From Natrinema zhouii (lineage in GTDB: Archaea > Halobacteriota > Halobacteria > Halobacteriales > Natrialbaceae), in assembly GCF_013456555.2 (NCBI RefSeq), contig NZ_CP084883.1:1-64000 (forward strand): a stretch of DNA of 64,000 nt. Reading direction: 5' to 3'. The translations under genes were made by a program, and so were the position numbers. The notes beneath the pieces are model-generated. The model was not told the DNA's origin, did no database searches, and was given only the letters and a program-made list of their open reading frames with translations. Numbering within the stretch: position 1 is the first letter of the stretch; each line of letters begins with the position of its first letter. This document shows, piece after piece, positions 36,556-45,819 of the stretch.

Positions 36556-36987
36556 ATGGTCCTCGAGTTCGTTCTCACGGCAGGCTTTCTCGTCTGTGGC
36601 GCGTTCACCGTCGTCCTAGGGCTCGTCCACTTCGCGATGCCGTGGCTGCTGGACTTCGACGGCGCCATACCGATCGACGGAGACCTCCTGCGTCCACTCA
36701 ATCTGCTTGCCGTCACATACCAGACGAAGCGGTCGGATATCCGCGGGATCGCTCAGATTATGAATCACGCCGTCAGCTACACGCTGGTCTCGATTGGGAT
36801 GGTCGATTTATTCGCGTCGCGATGGCTCTCGGCATGGTTCGCGCCGTACCTGCTGGCGTGGGTCGCCGGCTGGTGGTTTCTCCGCGCGGCGACCCAACGT
36901 CATATGGGGTCGCGGCTGGGTGACTGGCTGGTCGCAGCCGGATTCACACTGATCGGCTTGTTTCATCTCGCGGTCGCTGTGAGTTAG
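36556..36987 (+). CDS. Small four-helix membrane protein
   Basis: The 143-residue protein begins MVLEFVLTAGFLVCGAFTVV and has four membrane helices. Between the first two are the acidic LLDFDGAIPIDGD and LRPLNLLAVTYQTKRSDIRG. It resembles small haloarchaeal membrane proteins of unknown role. The frame is open upstream, but the composition there belongs to the fragment in the other frame, so I start at ATG 36556. Confidence 0.65.
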   Translation: MVLEFVLTAGFLVCGAFTVVLGLVHFAMPWLLDFDGAIPIDGDLLRPLNLLAVTYQTKRSDIRGIAQIMNHAVSYTLVSIGMVDLFASRWLSAWFAPYLLAWVAGWWFLRAATQRHMGSRLGDWLVAAGFTLIGLFHLAVAVS

Positions 36988-37168
36988 TTCACAGAAACCG
37001 GTCGGGAGGAGTCGTCCACGATGATCACGGCTAGAGGTCGCTGGCAACCGTCGTCGAGTCGTTCATGGATCCGGAGACGCTGATCCGGATGCTCCAGATC
37101 TTCGTCCGGCCGCAAATTTTTCGTCTCACGCTATCTTCAAGGAGCGAGCGAGTAGGGTGGGGAGGAAG

Positions 37169-38020
37169 TCACAGTGGTTCTGGGGCCGATGGTGGCGTAC
37201 GCTTGTGTTCGCTCTGCTCGTGCATCTCGACGATGTGCTCGACGTCGTCAACGGAGGTGCCCGTGAAGCGGGCAGTGGCCGAGGCGGGGACACCGCCGTC
37301 GACGTGGAGTGCGAGGATGGCGTCGAGGGTGTCGTAGTCAACACCGAACTCCTCCTCGTCGGTATCGTAGTCGACCATACCGCCGGTCGGCGTCTTCTGA
37401 ACGAGGGATTCGTCGACCCCGAGGTGGGCGGCGACTTGCCGAACCTGCTGTTTATAGAGGTTCCCGAGCGGGTTACAGTCAACGCCGCCGTCACCGAATT
37501 TCGTCACGTAGCCGGTGCCGAGTTCGGCACGGTTCCCCGTTCCGAGAACTAGTTTATTCTCGTAGTTTGCGACGAGGTAGTTCAGTGTCATTCGGACGCG
37601 GGCGCTCGTATTCCCGACGTGTCGCCCCTCCCAGCGGCCTTCAGAGTTGTCGTCCGACTCCGCGTCGTATGTGTCGAGAATCTTGTCGACGATGCCGTCG
37701 ATCTCGAGAACGTCGTACGTGATGCCGAGCTCACGAGCGACCTGTTCGGCATCGCTCATGTTCGCGTCCTCGTTGACCTCTTTCGGTAGAAGGATGCCGT
37801 GGACCGCGTCTGCACCGAGGGCCTCGACCGCAAGGTGAGCGGTCGCCGTACTGTCGATACCGCCTGAGAGTGCGATAAGTGCGCCGTCGACGCCAGCTGC
37901 GTCGACTTGTGTGGCGATGAAGTCAGTGAGGTGGGTGACGCGTGCTGCGAGTTCCTTCTCGGAGAAGCGAAGGTCGAGTGGGTCAATCTCGCGCTGGGTC
38001 TGCTCGTAGAGGTTCGCCAT
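37169..38020 (-). CDS. nadE: NAD+ synthase (ammonia-dependent)
   Basis: The 283-residue protein begins MANLYEQTQREIDPLDLRFS. It has the PP-loop ALSGGIDSTATAHLA (about 46-60), then LVLGTGNRAELGTGYVTKFGDGG and DCNPLGNLYKQQVRQVA, all diagnostic of NadE. It makes NAD+ from deamido-NAD+, ATP and ammonia in the cytoplasm. It lacks the glutaminase domain of glutamine-dependent forms, so it uses free ammonia. It stands alone, in the opposite direction to the next gene. Confidence 0.95.
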   Translation of the reverse strand: MANLYEQTQREIDPLDLRFSEKELAARVTHLTDFIATQVDAAGVDGALIALSGGIDSTATAHLAVEALGADAVHGILLPKEVNEDANMSDAEQVARELGITYDVLEIDGIVDKILDTYDAESDDNSEGRWEGRHVGNTSARVRMTLNYLVANYENKLVLGTGNRAELGTGYVTKFGDGGVDCNPLGNLYKQQVRQVAAHLGVDESLVQKTPTGGMVDYDTDEEEFGVDYDTLDAILALHVDGGVPASATARFTGTSVDDVEHIVEMHEQSEHKRTPPSAPEPL

Positions 38021-38428
38021 GATGCCCGGAACGTCTCATCTTGACGCGGAAAAGCGATTCGAAGGGGGTCCGTTCAGTCGGCGAACTCACCAGTTCTGAC
38101 AGCTGCCACGCGAACATTCAAGTGTGTTACGCAGGTGGACGTGAGGTAAGAAGAACTCGCATCTGAGAACCCGACTGCATTGCTTTTCCCGTCCGAATTC
38201 GGGTGGACAACAACAAGCCAGTGCTGAATGCAACGAACTGAACAGCCGATGCTGCGCAAGGACACAAACACAGCAGCGACACCGCAGGCGCATCACGCAC
38301 TCGATCGACCGAATACCATCCCCAGTGCGACATCCCCAGCCGTCGAACTGACCGTCGTCCCACAAGCGGAGCGGCCCGATTCGAGGCCGACTAAATGACA
38401 GCCAAACCGGAACAGGAGCGGGTGACAG
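38021..38428. other. Intergenic region between nadE and the BCCT gene
   Basis: I see no gene. It should contain divergent promoters, but no clear TATA element stands out before 38429. Confidence 0.4.
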
Positions 38429-40171
38429 ATGAACGATAGTGACGACTCCGGCGGGCTGACGGAGGGTCTCCAGATGGATCTGTTCCACCCGGAGTCCGAA
38501 CGCGACCCCGGCGACACGAACGTCCAGAAGTGGGGATTCGACGTGCACCCAGTCGTCTTCCCGGTCGCACTCCTGCTGGTCGCCGTGTTCGTCGCGGCGA
38601 CCGTCCTCCTCGGCGAACAGGCGGCCACGGTATACTCAGGCATTCGGAGCTTCTTCGAAGGGAACTTCAGTTGGTTCTACCTCCTCTCGGTGAACCTCTT
38701 CATCGCTGTCCTCCTGTTTTTCGCGTTCAGCAAATACGGAAAGATCCGAATCGGTGGCGTCGAGGCCGAGAAGGAGTTCAGCGACTTCTCGTGGATGGCG
38801 ATGCTGTTCAGCGCAGGCATGGGTATCGGGCTGATGTTCTACAGCGTCTCGGAGCCGATGGTCTACTACTCCGACGTTCCCGGGTTCTTCGACGCCGAAG
38901 CGGGGACGGGGATGGCGAGCGTCGCAGCCTTGACGCAGACGTTCTTCCATTGGGGAATTCACCCGTGGGGAATCTACGGACTGGTCGGGCTCGGCTTGGC
39001 GTTCTTCTCGTTCAACCGCGGCCTCCCCCTGACCTTCCGATCGATATTCTGGCCGCTGCTCGGCGACCGTATCTACGGCTGGCCAGGACATCTCATCGAC
39101 CTCGTAACCGTGTTCGCGACGCTGTTCGGTCTCGCGACGTCACTTGGCCTCGGCGTCAAACAGATCAACACCGGGCTCTCGTACATCCTTGGTGACGTCC
39201 TGGGCGTCGTAAGCGTCCCGACGGGAACGGTCCCACAGATACTGCTTATCGCCATCATCACCACCATCGCGACGGCCTCCGTCGCCGCCGGCCTGGAAGG
39301 CGGCGTCAAGCGCCTGAGCACGCTGAACGTCTACCTGATGTTCGCCCTGTTCGGATTCGTGGTCCTCGTCGGGCCGACCGTCTTCATCTTCGGCGCCTGG
39401 GTGCAGGGGCTCGGGTCGTACTTCACCAACCTTCCGTCGCTGGCGTTTTTCACCGGCACCCTTAGTGACGGATCGTCGACGGTCAACGACTGGACGGTGT
39501 TCTACTGGGCGTGGTGGATCGCCTGGTCGCCGTTCGTCGGGACGTTCATCGCGCGCATCTCGAGAGGACGGACCATCAAGGAGTTCGTCGTCGGCGTCCT
39601 CGTTATTCCGTCGCTGTTCTCGACGGTCTGGCTCGCCGCCTTCGGGGGAAGTGCACTGTTCAACTCGCTACAGGGTAACGGCGCGGTCCTCACAGCCCAC
39701 GAACAAGCTGGCCAGACAGTCGCAATGTTCGCCCTGCTAGACCAGTTTCCGTTCGGCGCCGTCTTCGGGCTGCTAGCCATCTTGGTCGTGGCCATGTTCT
39801 TCGTCACGTCCTCGGACTCCGGCTCGCTGGTCATCGACCACTTGACTTCCGGGGGGAAACATGACGTGCCGAAGACCCAGCGTATCTTCTGGGCGATCAC
39901 CGAAGGCGTCGTCGCCGCCCTGTTGCTGTACGGCGGGGGTCTCAACGCCCTCCAGACCGCAGCAATCGCGACCGGTTTCCCGTTCTCACTCGTCCTCGTC
40001 GTGATGTGTTATACGATGTATCTCGGGCTACAGACGGAGTACGAACTTCTCCAATCCGAGGAGTTCGCCGACCGCGTTCAGGACATCACGGACGAGGACG
40101 TTGCCATCGACAGATCCCGGTCCGAAGTCGTGACTGACATTCGGGAGACTTCTGAGAGTGTAGACGACTGA
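38429..40171 (+). CDS. BCCT-family transporter (betaine/choline/carnitine)
   Basis: The 580-residue protein has about 12 helices and BCCT hallmarks: AGMGIGLMFYSVSEPMVYY, TFFHWGIHPWGIYGLVGL, and FYWAWWIAWSPFVGTFIARI followed by SRGRTIKEFVVG. The first 60 residues and last 40 residues are acidic cytosolic tails. In haloarchaea these sodium-coupled carriers import glycine betaine as a compatible solute. GFGPSEP-like glycine-rich segments of betaine carriers are partly changed here (AGMGIGLM), so another quaternary amine is possible. It is a single gene. Confidence 0.92.
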   Translation: MNDSDDSGGLTEGLQMDLFHPESERDPGDTNVQKWGFDVHPVVFPVALLLVAVFVAATVLLGEQAATVYSGIRSFFEGNFSWFYLLSVNLFIAVLLFFAFSKYGKIRIGGVEAEKEFSDFSWMAMLFSAGMGIGLMFYSVSEPMVYYSDVPGFFDAEAGTGMASVAALTQTFFHWGIHPWGIYGLVGLGLAFFSFNRGLPLTFRSIFWPLLGDRIYGWPGHLIDLVTVFATLFGLATSLGLGVKQINTGLSYILGDVLGVVSVPTGTVPQILLIAIITTIATASVAAGLEGGVKRLSTLNVYLMFALFGFVVLVGPTVFIFGAWVQGLGSYFTNLPSLAFFTGTLSDGSSTVNDWTVFYWAWWIAWSPFVGTFIARISRGRTIKEFVVGVLVIPSLFSTVWLAAFGGSALFNSLQGNGAVLTAHEQAGQTVAMFALLDQFPFGAVFGLLAILVVAMFFVTSSDSGSLVIDHLTSGGKHDVPKTQRIFWAITEGVVAALLLYGGGLNALQTAAIATGFPFSLVLVVMCYTMYLGLQTEYELLQSEEFADRVQDITDEDVAIDRSRSEVVTDIRETSESVDD

Positions 40172-40267
40172 CCGAGATTGCCGACGATCCTCGAGGAAGC
40201 CGAACACGTCGCAGACTAACACGACCAGGTTGCTCGACCGACGGACAAGCAAACCCACGAGTAGCTT

Positions 40268-40574
40268 CGATATGCTGTCCTCCGAGTGCTCGAAGGAGAG
40301 GCAGAACACCTGCCGACAGGATCGACAAACCTTCCAGCAGAGATAGTCAACACGCTCAACGAGTTTACTCCGGAGATCCGGGACGTTGTTACGTACGCCG
40401 AGGAGCTAGCCGAACACAAGGAACGCGAAACTCGTCTCGAGGAGGAGGCAGACTAGGATGAGGTGGAGGAACGATCAGACGACCTACCGGACGACGTCCC
40501 CGCAAAAGCGATGATCATAATCACCACTATCCCCCGCAAGGTGATGCTGTGTGGCAATAGAACGGAATTCTAGG
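40268..40574 (+). pseudogene. Haloarchaeal DUF6788-like protein relic
   Basis: The frame reads VLRVLEGEAEHLPTGSTNLP, AEIVNTLNEFTPEIRDVVTY and AEELAEHKERETRLEEEAD. An in-frame TAG follows at 40453-40455, and the protein-like frame continues DEVEERSDDLPDDVPAKAM before losing sense. This resembles small haloarchaeal proteins that end in a YYYWQWR-type DUF6788 domain; that end is missing. A start codon is not obvious either. It follows the BCCT gene by about 100 bases of further decayed sequence. Confidence 0.5.
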
Positions 40575-40606
40575 AACAAAGAAAGAGACGCTCAAAATAC
40601 CGTTCA

Positions 40607-40726
40607 ACTCGAGCAAGCGCCCTCTCACTCGAGTAGATGCCCTGCCACTCGAGAAGACGGTCTTCGACTCGAGGAGACGGCATTAAACTCGGAGCAGATG
40701 TTCTGAACTGGCCTCGAGAAGTGAAG
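40607..40726 (+). repeat. Degenerate tandem array with exact 20-base period
   Basis: ACTCGAG begins at 40607, 40627, 40647 and 40667, ACTCGGAG at 40687, and ACT again at 40707. All are exactly 20 bases apart, while the other 13 bases of each unit vary (such as AAGACGGTCTTCG and GAGACGGCATTAA). A 20-base period is not a multiple of 3, so it is not a coding repeat. It is about two helical turns, which would put sites on one face of DNA. There is no spacer/repeat pattern of CRISPR. Confidence 0.65.
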
Positions 40727-41199
40727 GGAGACAAATGGCGAGTTGCGCATGCTAGCGGTAGCGCCTGAAACAGGATGCCTGGTGAGTCATAATCGGATCC
40801 CGTCTGTTGATTGTCGATGAGGAGGGGCTCGCAGACGCTCGAGAAGTCGAGAATCCATTTCCAACTGAGCGATCGGAGGGGGCAATCACTATCTAGCAGG
40901 TTCGAACAGAAGATCGCGAAGCAGCCGTTATCTCCACCATTTTCAGGCGATTGGGAGATGGCTGGGAATAGTGAGTTGACTTTCAATTCGCACCGGTGAC
41001 TCGAGCGAGGGAGGCCGAGTTGGCGATCCCGGATGTGAAGAACCGTTCGATCGGCCCTGTCCTAGTTCGGACTCGAGAGAGCACTCACGGGGGATTGCGG
41101 CCGATTGAGCCGATTATGAACAACGGTTCGCCGTTTCTGTGACGTGTACGTAGGATCTCGAGGGAAGAACGGACGCGAAACAGCGTATGGGCCTGAAAC
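40727..41199. other. Gene-poor stretch after the repeat array
   Basis: Nothing with convincing coding character is visible. Short open frames on both strands lack family features. It probably consists of relics between the array and the transposon end. Confidence 0.35.
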
Positions 41200-41311
41200 G
41201 GCGCTGTTGAAATCCGTGAGGAGTTGCACGGTTGGACAGGAGTATACCCGAATGCGGACTCTCCCGAAGTCACGGTTGCTCCGATTTGTCGAGGTAGCGA
41301 TCCCTAGCGGA
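41200..41311 (+). mobile_element. IS5-type transposon left-end relic
   Basis: GGCGCTGTTGAAATCCG at 41200 resembles the terminal repeat of haloarchaeal IS5-group elements. About 50 bases later, ATG 41252 begins MRTLPKSRLLRFVEVA, which matches the start of their transposases. The match ends after about 17-20 codons. The rest of the transposase and the right end are not seen, so the element is dead. The MITE at 61476 has similar ends. Confidence 0.5.
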
Positions 41312-41768
41312 GTGTCTCACCGGCAACAGCCCATTCTCGGCAGAGTCGTCGCCGTTCGGCGATTTCCTTCGCATATCCAGGACGGATTATACCACGGTCA
41401 CAATAGGTCTTCCAGGCACGGTCATTTCCACCTGTATCCTTCTCGAACATTCAATATCGCTCCCGAGCAATTCTCTCCTATCGGAAGCATCATAATTGTT
41501 TCTGGTGCAGGTCTGGCGCTGGAAGTAGTACAATCTACCCCAATGGTATCGGAGAGGATGCTCGCCGACCGGGAGGTGGACTCCTCGCCGCGACGTGGAG
41601 TAACCGGCGCACAGCGCTGAGCCACGTCGTTGACGATACCCACATTTACGAACCGCGTCGACGACAGCCCTACTCGTCTGTGCTACTCTAGCGGCGTCAG
41701 TGACGAACTGTTCGCTCTCTTGGTGGAGGAACAAGGTCTTAAGCAACTCTAGCTATGGATCACATATC
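41312..41768. other. Intergenic region before the TFB gene
   Basis: No gene is supported. The last 100 bases should contain the TFB promoter, but I cannot point to a clear TATA element. Confidence 0.35.
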
Positions 41769-42731
41769 ATGGATCGCCCGACTCGCCAGCGTGAGCGTGA
41801 CTCGGACACGGATCAAGAAGTCGAGGAGACTACCAGTGAACAAACCTGCGATGAATGTGGCTCGAGCGCTCTCGTCACAAGCGAGGATCAGGGAGAACTC
41901 GTCTGTGAGGACTGTGGCTTGATTATCGAAGCGACGAACATCGATCGGGGACCAGAATGGCGCGCGTTCAACCACTCCGAACGGAATAACAAATCCCGTG
42001 TCGGGGCACCCACCACGCAGACGATGCACGACAAGGGGCTCACGACACAGATTGACTGGAAAGACAAGGACGCCTACGGTCGCTCGCTGTCCTCGAAAAA
42101 GCGCAACCAGATGAACCGGCTGCGCAAGTGGCAAGAACGTATCCGTACGAAGGATGCCGGCGAGCGAAACCTCCAGTTCGCGCTCAGCGAGATCGATCGG
42201 ATGGCCTCCGCACTCGGTGTGCCGCGCTCGGTCCGCGAGGTCGCCAGCGTGATCTATCGGCGAGCGTTGGACGAAGACCTCATCCGCGGGCGCTCGATCG
42301 AAGGCGTCTCGACGAGCTGTCTCTATGCGGCGTGCCGTCGAGAGGGAATCCCGCGCAGCTTAGAGGAGATCGCCGACGTCTCGCGGGTCGAACGGAAAGA
42401 GATCGGGCGCACGTATCGATATATCTCCCAAGAGCTGTCGCTTGCGATGGAGCCAGTCGATCCAAAGGAGTACGTTCCACGGTTTTGTTCCGAACTCAAC
42501 TCGAGCGAGGAGGTCCAAGCCAAAGCCAACGAGATTATCGACGTCACCGCAGAGAAGGGACTGCTGTCCGGGAAATCCCCAACGGGGTTTGCCGCCGCAG
42601 CAATCTATGCTGCCTCGCTCCTGTGTAACGACAAGCGAACACAGAAGGAAGTTGCAGCCGTCGCGCAAGTCACCGAAGTCACCATTCGGAACCGATATCA
42701 AGAACAGATCGAGGCGATGGGGCTCCACTAA
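41769..42731 (+). CDS. tfb: Transcription initiation factor IIB (TFB)
   Basis: The 320-residue protein has an N-terminal zinc ribbon (C27, C30, C46, C49 in CDECGSS and CEDCGLI). A B-finger/linker (RGPEWRAFNHSERNNKSRVG) follows, and then two cyclin-like repeats (about 130-215 and 225-315). The second repeat has KANEIIDVTAEKGLLSGKSP and KEVAAVAQVTEVTIRNRYQE, the BRE-binding helix-turn-helix. It recruits RNA polymerase to TBP-bound promoters. Haloarchaea carry several TFBs that direct different gene sets; which one this is cannot be told. I start at MDRPTRQRE, near the usual length. Confidence 0.95.
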   Translation: MDRPTRQRERDSDTDQEVEETTSEQTCDECGSSALVTSEDQGELVCEDCGLIIEATNIDRGPEWRAFNHSERNNKSRVGAPTTQTMHDKGLTTQIDWKDKDAYGRSLSSKKRNQMNRLRKWQERIRTKDAGERNLQFALSEIDRMASALGVPRSVREVASVIYRRALDEDLIRGRSIEGVSTSCLYAACRREGIPRSLEEIADVSRVERKEIGRTYRYISQELSLAMEPVDPKEYVPRFCSELNSSEEVQAKANEIIDVTAEKGLLSGKSPTGFAAAAIYAASLLCNDKRTQKEVAAVAQVTEVTIRNRYQEQIEAMGLH

Positions 42732-42747
42732 CTGTTTTCTGAGATAG

Positions 42748-42936
42748 TCATTGCCCGCCACCAAGCGGCTGGCGACGGTAGGGCGATTCCGCGTGAGCAA
42801 GGCGCTCATGTCTGCCACATGAGCCACCTAGATCCCCTCTCGAGATTTCGTTGGCGAGTTCTCGTGCGACCGATTGTGGTACGAGAACTGCCGCTCCGTT
42901 GTCGATAGCATACGAACGCAATCTGGACAGGTTCAT
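42748..42936 (-). CDS. Small uncertain ORF, possible gene fragment
   Basis: The 62-residue frame begins MNLSRLRSYAIDNGAAVLVP then QSVARELANEI, which looks like real helical protein. The same frame is open for about 15 codons upstream without a good start (SLNSTRDLEAVHG). The C-terminus turns into low-quality Arg/Gly-rich sequence. It may be a fragment of a larger protein cut at both ends. I do not recognise it. Confidence 0.25.
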   Translation of the reverse strand: MNLSRLRSYAIDNGAAVLVPQSVARELANEISRGDLGGSCGRHERLAHAESPYRRQPLGGGQ

Positions 42937-43013
42937 TCCGTGAACCGCCTCGAGGTCACGTGTACTGTTCAGACTTCGGCCACTTCCGTCGAACTACACC
43001 GGTAGTTAATGGG

Positions 43014-43994
43014 TCAGGGGCGACCCGCACTCTCGAGTTCCCTGAGCGCAGCGATCGATGTGCGGACGATCGCACCACTGACCAAGACCACGGTTCCAAA
43101 GATAAGGATTGTACTCACGGTTTCCAGCATCTCGATGCCGTACATAACACTCACCTGCTTACTTCCGGTGGCGACGCTCCCCGAGAGCAGCATCACTGCG
43201 AAATATTCCTCGATGTCAGCCTCGGTGACCAGCCGCGTCGCACTCGAACCGATGCGAGCACCGAGCGCGCTCCCGCCGAGTAACGCGGCGACAACGGGAA
43301 TATTGACGGCGTTCGACTGGGCGTAGACGAACGTCCCGAACGCACCTGAAACCGAAATCTGGAGGAGGCTAGTCCCAGCAGCGATCGCAGCGGGAACGCC
43401 GAACCCGGAGACCATGACGGGGAGCAAAAGGAATCCCCCACCGACGCCGAGACATCCGGAGAGAACGCCGATGGCCGATCCGGCACCAAGGATAACCCAC
43501 ACCGAGACGGTCGCACCGCCGGGTAACGACACCATCGGCGGGAGCGTGATGGCCCGAACCGTGGTAGCGACTCGGCCCGTTCCCACGGCCGTACCGTCAG
43601 TACGGGCGTCTCGGAGGACAGAGAGGCCGACGGCGCCGAGAAGTCCGACGTACGCCACGCTGATGACGACGTCAGCGCTGTCGAGATCCGCAAGCAAGAA
43701 CACGACCCGGGTGCCGACCTCGAGACCGAACGTCATTCCGAGAATCATCACCGCCGCCAGTGGGTAGCTGACCTGGCCGTGATCGCGGTGTCTGAGCGCA
43801 CCGATGACACCGGTGCCGAAGACGAACGCGAGTCCGCTCCCGACGGCCACCGACGCCGGATAGCCGATCACCAACAGCGCTGGCGTCACGAGGAACGACC
43901 CGCCCATCCCGAAAAACCCGAAGAGAATCCCGATGAGCAGCCCGAACCCAACGAAGAGACCGATCATCGAGAGACCGAGACCGAGGAGTTCCAC
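43014..43994 (-). CDS. TauE/SafE-family anion exporter
   Basis: The 326-residue protein has about eight helices and the two TauE/SafE repeats: GILFGFFGMGGSFLVTPALL (about 23-42) and IGVLSGCLGVGGGFLLLPVM (about 170-190). The family exports sulfite, sulfoacetate or other sulfur-containing anions. Three bases separate it from the small membrane gene upstream, which in turn overlaps the flavoenzyme gene, so all three are probably one transcript. Confidence 0.88.
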   Translation of the reverse strand: MELLGLGLSMIGLFVGFGLLIGILFGFFGMGGSFLVTPALLVIGYPASVAVGSGLAFVFGTGVIGALRHRDHGQVSYPLAAVMILGMTFGLEVGTRVVFLLADLDSADVVISVAYVGLLGAVGLSVLRDARTDGTAVGTGRVATTVRAITLPPMVSLPGGATVSVWVILGAGSAIGVLSGCLGVGGGFLLLPVMVSGFGVPAAIAAGTSLLQISVSGAFGTFVYAQSNAVNIPVVAALLGGSALGARIGSSATRLVTEADIEEYFAVMLLSGSVATGSKQVSVMYGIEMLETVSTILIFGTVVLVSGAIVRTSIAALRELESAGRP

Positions 43995-43996
43995 GG

Positions 43997-44239
43997 TCAG
44001 GTGCTCACGAGGATTTCACGGGCGACCGGACTAGCGACCCGCGCCAGCGCCCCGTATCCGACGTACAGCACGAGCGCCTCCGCCAGGATGTACCCGACCG
44101 TGGCAGCAGCCTGCCCGGACTCACTGAACACGGGACCGACCAGCAGGACGCTCAGCGATACTACCAGTCTACCCAACAGTACGACCCCGGCTGTCGAAAC
44201 GCGCTGGACTGCCGCGAATTCGGCGTCCCGATCACTCAT
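43997..44239 (-). CDS. Small two-helix membrane protein next to TauE/SafE
   Basis: The 80-residue protein has a charged N-terminus (MSDRDAEFAAVQRVS), and two membrane helices (GVVLLGRLVVSLSVLLVGPV and TVGYILAEALVLYVGYGALA). It lies directly before the TauE/SafE gene and overlaps the end of the flavoenzyme gene by 8 bases. Small haloarchaeal proteins of this kind often accompany TauE/SafE permeases and may be auxiliary subunits. No catalytic motif. Confidence 0.65.
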   Translation of the reverse strand: MSDRDAEFAAVQRVSTAGVVLLGRLVVSLSVLLVGPVFSESGQAAATVGYILAEALVLYVGYGALARVASPVAREILVST

Positions 44240-45671
44240 GGCATCCCCTGCCGTCGGCTCGAGCGCTTTCGGACGGCGTGATGTTCTGATTGAGACTGAA
44301 CAGGTTCGTCGGGTCGTACTCGTCCTTGAGCGCGACCAACCGCTCGTACGTCGGTCCAAACGTGGTCCGCATCATGTCGTCGCCCTCTTCGAGGAACCCC
44401 GGGAAGTTCAGGTACACCGAGCCGTCCGAGAACTGGCGCATGTCGTCGAGACAGTCGCGCACCCACCTGACGTTGGCGTCGTCGTCCTCCGGGCGTTCCC
44501 AGTTCGCTTCGACGCCCAGCAGGAAGGGCGCGTGTCGCCCCGCGAACGCACTGTCCTCGACGCTAACCCGGGCGATTGCGCCGCCCAACTGCCAGACATC
44601 CACTGTCGAGAGCGGTGACGGTGCCACGTCGGACCAGTAGACGATTCGATCGATGGCGGACGCCGATAGGCCGTCGAGGTACAGCGACTTCCAGTAGTAG
44701 CGCATCCCGTCGGGGTAGTCCTCGTCGAAGAGTCGCTGGAGCTCGACGTACGGCATCGGCCCGCTGAAATCAGCGATCGGCTCAGCGATCTCTCGCAAGG
44801 GTGCCAGTGCGCGTTCGCCGTCCGCGACCGAGCCCGCGTAACAGCCCGCGATTGCGATCTTCTGTTCGTCCACCGTGTCCGCCGGGAAGAGTTCCTCGTC
44901 GGGTATCACACCGGACAAGGTGAGCAGGCTGACTTCCAGAGGCGCATCCGCGACGTAGTCGCGGTAGGCGTCCAACACCTCGCTCATCCGGTCACCCGAA
45001 TAGAACACGAGGCAAATCGCCACTTCGGGTCCGACCGGGTGGAGGTCGAACTCGAAGCCGGTGACTACCCCGAAGTTGCCGCCGCCGCCGCGGAGTCCCC
45101 AGAAGAGGTCCGGGTTCTCGTCCTCGCTGGCGGTCAGGTACTCGCCGTCCGCCGTGACCAGAGTTACGGACGCGAGGTTGTCACAGGACAAGCCGTACTT
45201 GCAGCGGAGATGACCGATGCCACCACCGAGCGTCAGTCCGGCGACCCCCGTCTCCGAGACGGCCCCACCGGGCGTTGCCAGCCCGAAGGTCTGGGTTTCG
45301 TGGTCCACATCCGCCCACGTGGCACCGGCCTGGACCCACGCCGTCCGTGCATCCGGGTCTATCCACACTCCCCTCATCTTGGAGAGATCGATGACGAGTC
45401 CGTCGTCGCAGACAGCGGTTCCGGCGACGTTGTGGCCGCCGCCACGTACCGCAACTAGGAGATCGTTCTCGCGCGCGAAGTCCACCGCGCTGATGACGTC
45501 TCCGACGCCTCGACATCGGGCAATCAAGGTCGGACGCTTGTCGATCATCCCGTTCCACACCGAGCGCGCGTCGTCGTAGTCACCGTCCTCAGAACCGGCG
45601 CGAATCAGATCACCGTGGAATTCCGCTTCAAACCGTTCGATCTGTTTGGCGGGGATAACGTGTTGTGCCAT
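44232..45671 (-). CDS. FAD-linked oxidoreductase, berberine-bridge type
   Basis: The 479-residue enzyme has the PCMH-type FAD-binding domain with AVRGGGHNVAG (His80, the usual covalent-flavin position), GLTLGGGIGHLRCKYGLSCDNL, and a substrate domain. The C-terminal BBE segment YDPTNLFSLNQNI is present. Relatives oxidise sugars, alkaloids or 6-hydroxynicotine. A Cys in HLRCKYGL could form a second flavin link, but it is one residue off some family members, so this is unsure. The start at MAQHVIPAKQ fits the family. It is divergent from the regulator at 45820 and heads the TauE/SafE group. Confidence 0.88.
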   Translation of the reverse strand: MAQHVIPAKQIERFEAEFHGDLIRAGSEDGDYDDARSVWNGMIDKRPTLIARCRGVGDVISAVDFARENDLLVAVRGGGHNVAGTAVCDDGLVIDLSKMRGVWIDPDARTAWVQAGATWADVDHETQTFGLATPGGAVSETGVAGLTLGGGIGHLRCKYGLSCDNLASVTLVTADGEYLTASEDENPDLFWGLRGGGGNFGVVTGFEFDLHPVGPEVAICLVFYSGDRMSEVLDAYRDYVADAPLEVSLLTLSGVIPDEELFPADTVDEQKIAIAGCYAGSVADGERALAPLREIAEPIADFSGPMPYVELQRLFDEDYPDGMRYYWKSLYLDGLSASAIDRIVYWSDVAPSPLSTVDVWQLGGAIARVSVEDSAFAGRHAPFLLGVEANWERPEDDDANVRWVRDCLDDMRQFSDGSVYLNFPGFLEEGDDMMRTTFGPTYERLVALKDEYDPTNLFSLNQNITPSESARADGRGCHE

Positions 45672-45819
45672 ACAAAAGTGGATGACAGCGTGGGTGTTGG
45701 CCTCACCCATCGAGGAGGGTTCGGTGTCGAGAATACCGTTTCAGGTAGTGAGACGAATTCCGGAGCGTGTACGGATAGAGTTACTATCCGTGACATCCTT
45801 TGCCTAACGAGTGAGTGAC

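Noticed and set aside
40607..40726. Possible CRISPR array
   Set aside because: The repeat block is only 7 bases, the period is 20, and no cas gene is nearby.
40811..40999. A 62-codon plus-strand frame as a small gene
   Set aside because: No start context, family or promoter; composition is as expected by chance in this relic region.
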